A stretch of 64,000 bases of DNA from Caprimulgus europaeus (taxonomy: Eukaryota > Chordata > Aves > Caprimulgiformes > Caprimulgidae): NCBI GenBank assembly GCA_907165065.1, contig OU015539.1, positions 16,956,816-17,020,815 on the forward strand, given 5' to 3'. The notes below the pieces were generated by a model. It was not told the origin of the DNA. It was given only the letters and a program-made list of their open reading frames with translations, and did not search any database. The position numbers were made by a program, and so were the translations under genes. Shown here one piece after another: positions 10,691 through 23,641 of the stretch. Each line of letters starts with the position of its first letter. Position 1 is the stretch's first letter.

Positions 10691-13600
10691 TGGGTTAATA
10701 GACAGTGGGCCAGTTATATTATGAAACAGGACTCGGCTTGGTAGAAAATTCTGTTTTCTGCTGTACATCATTTTTAAACAATGTGTGCTTTCGGATTTTG
10801 CTTGCCATGTATGCATGCAAGTAAGCAAAGTTCATTTAAAGAGCATTATGCTTATGAGAAAAGGCCTATATATAAACATTTCTATATGTAAACTTTAATA
10901 CTGACTTTGGTTACATCTCCACTTACCATGGTGCAATGTTGAAGGCTCAGCTGTAACCAGTTTTGGTTAGATTCCAGAGTCCAAGAGATGAAAGCCCTCC
11001 AGTTACCAGATACACCACCCTAGGAGTCACAAACGATTGCTGAAGGATGGGCAATGTTACAGCAGATGTTTGCAATGACACTAGAGTCATAAGTAATTTA
11101 AAGTAAGACTATACTACTGGGAAGTTGGGGTTTTTTTCCGCCTAAAAGGAGCCTGTAAATAGTCTAGAATCAATAGAGCTCTTGGATCACGAGGCTTTGA
11201 TCATTTTCCAGAGAAGTACTGAAAAATTAGGTGACTCACCATATCTTGAGAAGTAATTTTGTTGTTTATCATTTTCTGTGCATTTGCAGTAGCTCTGAGT
11301 AGCTAGGCATAACTTTTGGGTAACAGTTTCTATTTGCATAGTAGCTGGGTGTGCTATTTTTACTATAGCTAAAGCGATCAGCTAATGTCTTTCAGAATAG
11401 CCTACCTAAAGGCATTTCATTATGGGTTAAAATGATTTGAGTTCACCAGATGGTTGTTTTTTTCTAATCAGGCATCCCCTTCACACCTGCATGAGCCTAC
11501 ATTGCTGTTGAAACTTGGAGAGTCATTTTCAAGACCTGAGTCTGTTTGAATGTGCCGCAGCAGCCAGCACAGCACATTTGTGATCAATTTTCTTGGCTTG
11601 TAAGTAAGCATGTAATGAACAATCAGTATTTATTATAACATTCAGTAGCATGGGGGGTACAAATGGAAGAGTTAACCAGGCATTGGTCAGAGAGAGATAC
11701 TCTTTAGCATTGTATTTCACTCCACATAAACCACAAACAACCTACTACAGCCATAAGTACAGGGTTGGCTTTGGGTTTTTTTTATTCAACTGATGAATGC
11801 TTCTGTGTCTGCTTCTGTATATTTTTATTCAGTTAGCATCAATGTTATTGGGTAGTAGGCTTTCAGTGGTTCAGGCTGATCTAAGTTGGGCAAGGCTGAG
11901 AACTGTTCCAATGCCACATGTCAAAATGTCACAGATAATCACCAAAAGCCTTGGTTTGTCATATTAAAAAGGATAGAATCACATCTCAGTAACTTCTTAC
12001 TATTTTTGAATGCTTATGCCTATTTTCACATTGGTATCCGTAGAACTTCAGTGTCAGAGAACTAGGGGAGAACTTCAGCATTTTTTCATAATTTGACATT
12101 AAAATCTGGTAAAAAAAAAAATAATTGAGGAATCAAAAAAATGTACAAGCCTAATGTTTAGATTTTTACTCCAGGGCATTATGAGTTGAGTTTATCTGAT
12201 CTACTCTCAAGTGGATGCCATATAGCTCCAAACTTCTTAAAGCTGCTCAAAAGTTTCTTTCTCAGATGATCACAAAGTGAGGATATGAACAAAGCATGGT
12301 GCTGTTATGAAAGCAATTGTGTATGAATGATCATATAAATGGTGAATGTCCTCAGCACAGATTGTCAGGAGAATGGCTAACATTGTTTATCTTGTTTGCT
12401 CCAAGATAAAGTTCTTTCCAAGTAAGAACCTCATGATACAGATTGCCTTAAGCCAAGTTCCTTGATGTATTCTAGCATTGCCACATGAAGTTGTAGAAAA
12501 GAGTAGAAAGCCTCCATCTTCTAACAGGAGCCACTCCACTGTTCTTATTGCTTACTTTCAGCGCTCAAACCCCACATAAAGTGTGAGGAGAGAGATCTTT
12601 AAAAAAGCTGCATTCAGGTTTAGCAGTAAAGCTAGTAAAAACCAGTGGAAAACATAATTTCCTCTCTCTTACCAGCATTTATCACCACTGCAAGCTTAAC
12701 AAAATAGCAGAAGATATGATTAGTACTGGCAAAACCAGCAGGAATGTTTCAACAGTTACTCATGTACTTTAGCTCAGGAACATTTTAATATAACAGTTTG
12801 TAGCTTGCAGCCTACACAAAGTTTTCTTTTCTGCAGAAAAACTAACTCTGTGTGTCAGTATAGGCTGCAATACATAAATATTCTCAGAGAGCAATTGCTG
12901 GCTACAAACAATTCTTTCTGTTGTCTCTCATTGGATATAAGGCTACTAAACATCTTTCCAAACAGTGTTGTGGCCTTTTGATTGCTTGACTGGAAGAAAC
13001 AGGTTATCTGGGCATGATGGAAATGGCAACCAATGAAAAATGCCGCAGAGCACCTTCTCAGCAATCCATTGCAAGTCCTTTGTTATCTATGGTGCCTTCC
13101 CATACAATTTTAAATTCAGTCCCAGTCCTTACCTTAAGCAGACCCTCTTGTCTGAATTCAGTATTCTTAAGTCTGTTGAAAGCTCTGGAGAAAGGCTGTA
13201 GTCATCAGCAATGCTCTTCTAGCAAATTGGTAGGCTTTTCATGAGAGGAACAAGCTTACTGGAGAGCCAGACAGGACTGCCATAATGCTCACTGCTTGTC
13301 GTGCATCGTGTGCAAGGCATTGACCTCAGCACTTCTCTTACATTTAATGGTGTTTATGAAACATCAGCTCTTAAAACAAGAGCCCTGCTGCATACATCTT
13401 TCTCACCTTGGTGAAAGAATAAGAGATGGAACCAATACCTGGCAGACATGTAGTCTTGTTTCTCAATGCATTACTAGAAAGAAGCCAACAAGATCACAGA
13501 TGTGATACAGCAGAACTCAATAGGGATGCTCTGAGAATTGAACTCCTTTGCACCTGTATTTGTGATTCTTGCAGGAGAAGAAAAGATAACACAAAGAAGG

Positions 13601-16600
13601 TCCTCCCATTCTTTTCTGACTTTGTTTGAAACATCTGACATTACAGTATCTGCTTCTTACTGAAAATCCAGTGGCTGCCAAACCCCAGATCAAACAGAAA
13701 CATACGCTTCCTCGGTGAGGACAAGGAATACACATCATTTCCTTGAATCTGCACATTTACCTAGGCACCACTCCACCACAGACTGGGGGGCTGGAGTAAT
13801 TGTTGAAAGTATATGTCAACATTGTAGGCTCTAGCTTTCCAGGTAAAATCAATGAAACATAAATAAATTGAGTTCTGCTGGAAATGTGTGGAAGATAGAT
13901 AAAGATGATAAAAGAAAAGCTAAAGTTCCACTTTTTACTTTTTTTTTTCTTTTCAATTGTCTTTACATTCTGATACTTCTCAGACACGAATTTTCCACTG
14001 CTGTTGAGACTTGGGGAATATTATCTTTAAAGTACATGAGAGTTTTATCATAGATTTCAGCAACTGCCAGCATTCATGGGTGTATTAGTTTTGTTTAATT
14101 AAAAATATGTAAACACAGAAGCAGCTCAACTTGCCAGATTTCCCAGAGGCAATTTTAAGTTCTCATATATCTCATATTCTCAACATGCAAGTACTCTGCT
14201 GATACTCTGTTGAGAAACTAAGATAAGTATACTATATACAGCTCAGCAGTCACAGGCTTTGGAAAAACGTGGTGTTAACTCAAATGGAATTACTGACATC
14301 ATCCCAAAAACCTGGCCCTGGATTTTTTTCACATGCTTTGGGCCATATTAAGCACTTTGGTCAAAGTTTTCAGTTTTGTATAGAATTGGCAGCAAACCTG
14401 ATAGCAGCAGAGTTCTCTGGCCTTGTCAGAAAGGGTCAAGAGAACAGGATGTGTATGTATACATGTACAATATGTATAGACATTTGTATATGCATATGTA
14501 AATGTATGTGTGTATGTATATGTATATAAGTATAGTATGTGTGTATATATGTACATTTATATACACAGTAAGTATTAGCAGATGGAAAATACGTTGAGTC
14601 TTTTAACAGTTGAGTCATCTGACTTATTTGGATAAGATCTGAGATGCATCTAGCGATGTATGGTCTGACTTCTTGGGAAAATATCAGCATATTGCACCTT
14701 AGAAAATAAATTTAGTCAGTATCTTGCTTATATGGTATTGTAGATACATAACATATGTGCATGTTTTTCATATTCTTCCCTCTGCGTGTTCTTAAACTGA
14801 ACAGTGAGACACTAGAGATTTCAAGTCAATAATTAAAGTAGTGGAACATGTACCTGAAAGGAAAGAGTTTAGAACAAAAAAAGGTGGAGAACAACTCATT
14901 GAGAGCGCTTACTACTAATTTAGCAATTACTTTAACAAAGAGCACAAGGGAGCAGTCATGCTCACAAGTGTAAGGACTAAAATTAAGTCTGGATCCTACC
15001 TACACTCTGTGAAATAGTTCTTTATATTTATCCTGTACATTTACATATGAGACACCCACCACCTGACCCAAGGGGGAGAAAATCCAAGCTTGAGATATTA
15101 AGGATATAACTACACGGCACAATGCAGCAATTCAGTGTTATATTATGCTTAGTTTAAAAACTGAAAAATGAAACTGCCAAATAAAAGCAATTTAATAATT
15201 TTTCAACTGATTCTTCATACTTTATTGTGTTTAATCTTCCCTAGGAACCTCAGAGTACTAAAAATGCATGTGTATTTAATTACACAGAGCTTTCAAATGG
15301 TAGGTTTTTTCCCCATGAGAAAAGCTGTTCTTACAGTAACAGTGTGACTGACAATAGCATATAGATTTGATTATATTTCATCACCCACAGAAGCAAAGAG
15401 CTTTCAGGTCTGAAGCTGTAGCACGTATTAGAGTGAAAAAACGAGGACAAAAATGTTAAATCCTTGTGAGAAAACATAGTGCTGACATCTTTATTCTACA
15501 TGAAAGTAAACACAAAATGGCTGCCAGTCTCTCCATGCAGTGAAATTTTAATACATTATATTATCAGCTGACAGAAAGATATGACAGAAGCATAACTGTC
15601 TGGACTAAGAGCCCAAGCAGCTGTAATAGCTACAAGTTGCAGCTGCACTTCCATCATGTATTTGTACTAATCCAAGTCTGCAAAAGTGATGCAAGTTGTT
15701 CACTCTTGCCGCAAGATAATGTGTGATTTCTATGAATGCATTCTTCTTACAGTTCTGCATACATAGTGATCTTTGGCCATGGGAAAAATAGCCATTCCAT
15801 CCTTTGTTCTTGAAACTCTATGCATGGGAATTACCTTCATTAATCCCTTCATGTTTTTTACACCCTTCACTTTGTTTCATTCTTCCAATAACTTAATTTC
15901 TTTAGAACTGGAAAGAGGTTTCCAAATTTCAAAACAAGATATAAGTCATGTTTTTCAAATCTGTTCTATCATGGTTCAGACGTCTAAGAGCTTTGGCAAA
16001 GCTAATACCTCTTCCTCTCTTTGTTTTTGTTGTTTTTTGTGTGTTTTGTTTTGTTTTTAATCCAAGTCAACGAAAATGAGTAAAAAAGAAAAAGGATCAG
16101 AACGTATCAAGTAAAGGGTAAACAAAAGTATATACTTGACCATATTATCTTAGCAGATATGTTATATTAGCATCAGTTGGAGACTATCTTCTCTAAAATG
16201 CACACACATTAAAAGGAAGGTAAATATGTGATTGCCACTGACTTCCTGTTCCCAGCTCTTAATATTTGTGTACATACAGGTTTTATTTTACTTCTTTACC
16301 AGTAGAGGTCAAAGCTTGTACTTAATGGATTCCTGGTTCACACAATATATTTGCTTTTCATTCTATATCTGGTAATAAGGTCTGTCTGATTATTAAATTA
16401 GTAGAGCTGTGATGTAACAAGTGGCAAATAACTTTCTTTTTCTAAGTCCAGATTGAACATTAGTTACAAACTACAGATTTAGCTCAGCTCTATGGCAATT
16501 ATGAGTATAGCAATTAGAACTTAGGCTGGTTCCTATTCATGTGAGTTAACAAACTGAGTTCTAACTAAGCTAGAAACATTAGAACCACAGAAGCTTTCAT

Positions 16601-19600
16601 GTGTAATGCTTTCCATTCCTTTGCTGTATTGTATGGAATCAAAATCCATGCTGCCCAGGAGAACTGCTGACATATAGTTCAGGATAATTCTGGAATTTCC
16701 CTTAGAAAAGCAATACCAATTAATTGTTAAAGCCTAAAAGCTGAAAAGAAAAACTAACCAGTGCTTTCCTAAATTTTTGCTCATAGGGTGTGTGTTCTCC
16801 ATGTTAATACAACCAGGAGGAAAAAAATATGTTAGGAATTATTTAAAAAAAACCAAATGGTATCAATGTTTTCTATTTGGGGAAAAAAAGGAGCACACCC
16901 AGTTTGGATGTAGTTCAGCATGAAGTCTAATCTGTCTCTAGACTTTGATACGAGATCATCATGAGTAGTCAAGAAATAGCAAGAAGGAATACCTTTATTC
17001 TCTCTGCTAGAAGCAAATGAGGATGAGGGAAGCAGTGTCTTCCTCTACAGACTACTTAATCACTAGAAGAGAAATTTGTCCTTAAGAGATACTGCACAGA
17101 TTTTGTTCACAATTATAGTGTTTGAGGGAAATTTTAATTAAAAAGTCACATGCAAGTATCAAGAGATAGAAGACAGGCATGAATAAAAGAGACATTCCCT
17201 CTGTGGTTTCTCTTTCCACAATTGTATCGTTCTGTTCTTTTCTGTCAGCACTGTAGCTGAAATTACAAGAATTTAGGATTAAGTGTTATAGAACAAACTG
17301 TGCGGCCCAGACTGCTCCAGAGATCAGAATGCAAACCAGTTTGAGTCCAGCATCAACAACACAGTGTTCATGAGCAGGAGAAGAGAGTGTGGGAGATGAG
17401 AGCAAATGGATTTTAACCCCTCTCTGCTCCTGTGCAGAGGAAGGAAAGCATGGTATCGAGAGTGTACTCTCCCAGTGGTGCTCTGTGCATGTTTTATTTC
17501 CCCTCCACATGTTTTACTCCAGAAACACTTCAAATATTTTGTCCAGGTTTGTCTTCAGGGCAGCAGATATGCTTCAGAGAGCTGTGGGAGTGGCAGGCTT
17601 TCTCAGCCTCTCACGTTGGCAGGATACAAAGAGTGAATGACACCAGCCGAGGTCCCCACAGCCATAGTGTCTGAGATATTCATCAAAGCGAATGCCAGAG
17701 GCATAAAGCCAACACGGGGAGGTCTCAGGCTATTGTCCCCAACAAATTATAATTAAAAGTTAAGTACCAGTTGATGAAGTCTCTACCACTTCTAGAGGCA
17801 GATGTTTTAAATTATTTTCTACGTTCTTTTCTTGACAAGTATATGGTAAAGACTTGACTTTATAGTCATTTAAGTACAGAAGTATTTTGGAACAGTGTGA
17901 GAGTGCTACTTTTGGAACAGTGAAAGAGTGCTGTTAGTTATTTCTTAGTTTGTATTTGCTTTTCATCTATATGCACTGTAAAACAAGAAATTAAATCCCA
18001 CATAACACCTATAGCCACTGTATCTCTGTACATTGCGACAGAACTTAATTTACATTGTTAAATATATAATAATTTTGTATTTAAATGTCTGTAGTCAGAT
18101 ACCCAAGGACAGCAGAGCTGGCTGCAGGCGAATGGCAGCCCTAACAGTCTACTCAGCAGCATTTTTTCTGGTTTTGTGTGAGGTATCTCATCTGTTTTGA
18201 AGCCTGTGTCTGATAAACTCCAGAATGATGGACCATTTTCTAGGTACTGAGAAAGAGAATTCCCTTGGTTTTGGTGACCAAAAGGAAAGCAGGAAGTGTG
18301 GGTTTCTAGTAAAGCCATTAGGGGATTATTTGGTATCTAATGGCACAATCACGCTGCACTTCATAAGGTACCGTTTGGGGAAGGAGTTTAACTGCACGAA
18401 AACCTGAAGAGAGGCAGGTAGAAAGGCACAGAGCATGAATATCAGGGAATTCTAAAGGTGGCACATAGGCTGAGGATAAGGGCATAGCTGCTTATGATAT
18501 TGTTGTGAATATTTCTTGGCCAAAAATTTATTCTTTACCACAATTGGACCATTCTCTGAATATGTATCTGTTTCACTGTTAGTTTCTTTGGAAAGCATCT
18601 TGGCAGAGGGGCACCCAGCTGGCTCTGTGCTGCCTGCCTGTCTGCCTGCCAGCTGCTCAGGCAGTGAGAGAGGAGCCCCTGACGTGTGCAATCAGATTAG
18701 CCTGGAGAAGCAGCAGTGTGTGTGATCCCTGGCTAAATTACCTGACAGATAACAACCAGAAACAGGCAGACAAAATGGGAGCTTGTTTTCTTATGTTTAG
18801 CATAGTGATGCCAGTTATGTTGATCTTTTGTTTTATTTTGAAATAGTGGAATAGTAATTAAATTACCTTGTGTAAGGTGAAGCACTAATGCTTCCCCATT
18901 TCATTCTGACTTGACTAGTCATTGCATCCCACAATATTGAATTTTCTGGTCTTTGTTTAAAGAGTTTTATGTAGAATACCTAATGCTAATTACTTTCTTT
19001 AATTTTTTAGCCTTTTTTAGCCTTTCTTTCTTTAATTTTTCACTTAAATTATTTTTTGTGAGAACAAAAGACTAGGACATAAAATATTCAGTACGTGTTA
19101 CAGCAGGAATATTTCCTTGTAAATCTTTTCCACTGTAGTGGAGAAATAAAAAATGCTCTATTTTGCTCCCTAGCACAGAGGAAAGGTTACTCAGTTCTTT
19201 TTTTTGGTTGTTGATTCTCATACATTGATTGTTTAAAGTTTTAGTTTAAAGTAGCTAAATTCTGTTTATATTAATAATTTGCAAATATTGCGTGACATCT
19301 GCAGTCAGTGTATATTCAGTTGTCCCTGCAGGAATTCAGTGTTTCTGCCTTATATGGCAGAGATATTACTGTTCAGTCAAAATCTTGAGTGATATGCTCT
19401 TGTCAAATGCAAAATGCTTTAAGGAAAGTGAGATATTTCTGAGGAGCTTCCCCATTTGTGACTGTTGCAGAGTGTTTAATTTTTCACTATGTGTTCTTAC
19501 CAAGGTTTAAAAATAGATTAGCTACTGAAGGAGACATTCTGTCATACCTATTTGTGAAATTTCTATGGCAAATTTGTAGTGCTCTTTTGGGCAGGGTACT

Positions 19601-22222
19601 GGGTTGGCCTGAAATCTCCTTCATGTGGCAATCCTGTTTTCTGATTTCAAACTTCTTTTCAAGTCTGTATTCATACCAGACATGTTCAAATATGCATATA
19701 GTTAAGGTATGCCAGTAGAAAATAAATAGTGTTACCTTGAGACAGTCTATACCAAAAAACCCCTAAAGGTTTCCCTGGAATGTCAGACTTTCCTACTGAA
19801 ATTTTACAGTCCATTTGATTGCAGATAGAAACCGAGATTGCCCTGGTAGTCAGAGTGAATGTCTCAGTCATAAGGAATAAAGACAACCCAGTTGTATTCA
19901 AGAGCCTTATTTACCTAATTCTGCTACAGCATTTCTAAGATATTAAATATTATATTCATTGTACATAATTAATGGTATCATAAATATTCTAAAATGTTTG
20001 TTTGAAGGCCAGTCATCTACAATCATTTGGAAGTGAAAATATGTATGATTTTGATAGACTGATGTTAAACCAATGTATCTTACAATGATTTAAAAATTGA
20101 ATAAGATAGAAAAAAACCTCCCAGACCAGCTGCTGTGTCAGAATGCTATCAAGCTGTAGCCAGTGTCTTTACATACCAGAAAGAATGAAGGAATCTTACA
20201 GGCACAAGCTTCAAAAGTTACAAATTACTTGAATATCCACAAGGCTTAGGGCTAATCAAATGCTGGAATTTTGTTGTTTATAAAGATATGTAGCTATTTA
20301 TACAAATATATGCAAGGCTGCTAAAACCATACATAAAGATGGAGTATATTACTGGAAGTGGAATGCTCTCTTAGGGATCTTCATAAAAGCATCAAAATAT
20401 TCTAGAATTGATATAGCTATGATTTGCTAGATGAATTAAAGTGTGCAAGATGATCTGTTACATAGTTAAAGTGTTATGATTCTCTCAATATGCATAATTT
20501 CTGGTTTAACATAAATTCCTTTGACATTTCAAAATCTTCCAGGAGTGTACATGATGCTGGAAAGTAAACTATACCTAAATACTGAGAAACTTTTACTGGT
20601 TAGTGTATGTGGCCACAATAATTTCTGCTCACCCGTGCAATGCTGGTTTCTGACAGTTAATGATGTTACTAAATCAGTTATAATTATGACATGGGGAAAA
20701 AAAACCCCATTAATTAGAGGAGTTATTCTCTCACTACAGCTAGATAGACAATTTTTCACAATGCTTTTCCACATAAAATAATTATCTATGTACTGAGGAC
20801 TTAGTCACTTCCCATAGTCCTGCAGCAAATGCTTTTTTCTTGGTCTGGAGTCCTGACTGAAATGTATTTATGGATGGATGCTTTTGATTAATTGTATTTG
20901 TATCATCATTGGATGTCCTCATAAAATAACAAGTTACTTGCTGAATCATAAATATTTAGGTTGATTCAATGAAATTCCTTGCATGATAGCTGAAGGTAAA
21001 ACCTTTATCCTGACTTATCAGATAGAATGAGTGTCAGCTAAGAAAATTGCTACAAATATGGGGAATGGAAAACAAAAATGTATTGGATAAGTATTTGTAA
21101 TAACTCTTGCCAGTATTTGCATTTCATGAGTTCTTCTTAAGGTTCATATAATAAAGGTGTAAAAAGCTTTGGTAAACCTAAAGGCCACAGAGAAAAGCTT
21201 GAAAGGACAGTAATGGAAGAGGAAAATTAGCTGTTAGGTGATATATAACGGCTTTGGTACCTTCTCACATATGACTGGTGGTCCGAGTTCCATGAGGTGT
21301 CAGTCTGGTACCTTTGGTAGTGAAAATGGTGCTTTCAAGTGCCCAGCTCTGGAAACAGGCAAGTCATGGAATGCCCATTGATATCAGCTGCTTTAATTTA
21401 TTCCTGCTTGACAGAAAGATTGTGTAAATATGTAACAAATGAAAATAAATTTGACAACAGTGATGAAATTTTTTTCATCTTTTCTGTCAGAGGAAAGCAC
21501 ATTTCTGTATGACTCTATCAGTGACCAACTTTCAGTTGTTAGGAAGCAGTTCCTGATCTTCACAGAGCAGTCATTTCTTGAAAGTGTGAAGATAGGTGCA
21601 GTTGTGAAACCTTAATAATTATAGATTTATTGTAGTATCAGTCTAATTACTCGGGCTGTTACAGACTCCTGCATCCCAGAAGGGGGCTATGTAAAAGTCA
21701 CATACAAGGTTTAAGTATTGGAATCAAATGGCAATTCTCATATTATTACATTTAATTTAAAATTTCAGTTATTTTAACTACATGAAGGTTGAATGTCTGA
21801 AAAGGTTCTGTAAACAAAAAAATGATGCATCACATGTAACAGAATCAAAGGTGATGTGATCTTGTTTTATCATGTGGAGGATTTTAATACTAAATATTCA
21901 CAGTCCAGTTGAAACCATGGGATATGCTAATGATCAGTATGTAGATGTGCTCAAATACATGGTGTAACATTCTTCCTTAAATGTCTGGTGTTTAACTAAA
22001 CAGATTTTTTTTCCTCACCAAGAATGTTTCTTGATTTTTTTTCATTTACTTTGTTTTGTTATAAGTAGATGCAGAAAACTTTCAACAGAAATTTTGGAAT
22101 TTAAGGTCACAACTCTATTAATCAGCCACCATATACTTCACTCTTCAGTTGCCTGTGAGGAAAAAAAAAAGAAAGAAAATGCAAAGAAAAAAAGGTAAAC
22201 TTTCATTTCAATTAAAATGTAA
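10691..22222. other. Long gene-poor stretch upstream of MUC6
   Basis: About 11.5 kb of AT-rich sequence with no exon chain that I can support on either strand and no obvious transposon core. The only clear structure is the TATG-type microsatellite at 14451-14569. Short open frames here are of chance length. Regulatory elements for MUC6 or its neighbour could lie here but cannot be picked out by eye. Confidence 0.4.
14451..14569. repeat. TATG/TGTA-rich microsatellite
   Basis: Imperfect tandem TGTA/TATG and TATA units over about 120 bp, which translate to the Tyr/Thr/His-rich or Cys/Ile/Met-rich frames seen on both strands. Confidence 0.9.
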
Positions 22223-22289
22223 CCACAGAATCACAGAATGTTGGGGATTGGAAGGGACCTCGAAAGATCATCCAGTCCAATCCCTGCAA
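22223..22289 (-). mobile_element. Short CR1 3'-end fragment
   Basis: Reverse complement of a CR1 3' tail: CCACAGAATCACAGAATG, then GGAAGGGACCTCGAAAGATC and the CCAGTCCAATCCCTGC end. Confidence 0.85.
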
Positions 22290-23476
22290 TAATGTTTTTA
22301 TTTTAATTACAACCAGGTTGAGCCAGGGCTGAAATTACATTAAAGGATGATGTACACTGTCTCTCCTGTGCTGCTTCCCACCACTCAGAAGGGATATCTG
22401 TGAGAACATGGTAAGGAGCCAGTTTTTCAGCAAAGGACTGGTACCAGAGAAGGACAAAACAATAGAAATCCAGGAGTGATGAATTACATAAGTACTGCAT
22501 AAGGTGAAAGAGGAAAGGCTGAATCTATAGAGACGTAATCCATACCTTTTATAATTTATGGGGAAAGTTGTGTTCTAATTAGACTGTTTTTTCCTGTAGT
22601 TGCTGTGTTACTGAAAAATGACAGGATCAAACAAGTTCTTCTTGTATTGTTTCAGCTCAGTGGTGGCAGTGATACAGTGAACGTATCCAGTGCATTCAGC
22701 ATTTCACCTCTGATGAGGAGAGATCCAGGTGTGGTAACAGAACTGCTGCAACTGATCTTTTGAGATGTTGGTGGGAAAGTGGAGATCAACTTGTCAGAGT
22801 TGCCAAAATACCACAGTGCAATAGCCTTTCCCATTTTGCACCATAGATTGCCCTCTGCCCTTGGCAGTGCTGAGGTGGTAGGCAAGGGCTTGCTTAGCTC
22901 CCTTGCAAACTCAGGAAAGCAGCTGTACCATGGACAGCCCTCTTTACTGAGGCAAGGTTTATCATTTGGCTTAACAAGTCACACAAGGGAGAGATGAACA
23001 CAGTCACTCAGGAGAGCGAATAGAAGATAATAATAACACTTAATAAAGAAATCTGAGATCTGTATCTCTCTTCATTTGTGCCTCACAGTCTTTTATCCAC
23101 ATATTCTTTCCAGCAGTTCCAAAACTCTTGCACTTCATTCTTCCACTTTGTGTACTGGTCCAATATTATTCTTCTCTTTATCAGATAGTGGTCATAATTT
23201 GTGTATTATTTGTCTTTTTGCTTATTGCTTTTGGGTATAATACCAAATTTGTTCAGTAAATGAAGTTAAATGTGTTTGAGCTGTTACAGATAGAAGCCAT
23301 TATAAAAACCATCTAAGAATGATAATGAACTGGAGGAGGTTTGTGTTTTCCTTTTTTCTTTTCTTTCTAAATGGCATTTAGGTGTGTTGAACTTGATAAA
23401 GAGGAGATCCTGTTTGGCGGGTGCTCTGCTGTTGCAATTTCTAAAAGCCATGGGAATGAGGGAGGGCATTGCAATT
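22290..23476. other. Immediate upstream region of MUC6
   Basis: No exon is recognised. A second TATA-like run, TATAAAAACC, lies at 23301-23310, about 180 bp before the better-placed TATA box. Confidence 0.4.
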
Positions 23477-23487
23477 TATATATAAAG
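23477..23487 (+). promoter_or_regulatory. TATA box of MUC6
   Basis: TATATATAAAG ends 103 bp before the ATG. Transcription would be expected to start about 25-30 bp downstream, near 23510, giving a 5' untranslated region of roughly 80 bp in the same exon as the signal peptide. Confidence 0.65.
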
Positions 23488-23589
23488 CATCCAAGCTTGA
23501 AGAGGTAAGCCTGGAAAGTGGCAGCAGCGGCACTGCCCACTTGGAACAGAGGAGAGTACTGAAAAATCTCTCCAGTTAGGGCATGCATC

Positions 23590-23641
23590 ATGTTTCCAAC
23601 AGTGATACTGCTCATCTTCTGCAGTTCTCTGCAATCTGCTG
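23590..23641 (+). CDS. MUC6: MUC6 exon 1, signal peptide
   Basis: The ATG at 23590 opens [17 protein letters not shown], a typical short hydrophobic signal peptide with small residues before the likely cleavage point. The exon ends with one base of the next codon before GTAAGT. An ATG at 23583 is out of frame, so 23590 is chosen. Confidence 0.88.

Noticed and set aside
14269-14690. Cys/Ile- or Tyr/Thr/His-rich open frames
   Set aside because: Translation of the TATG-type microsatellite.
22652-22885. 77-codon minus-strand frame upstream of MUC6
   Set aside because: No homology recognised and no splice structure; likely chance.
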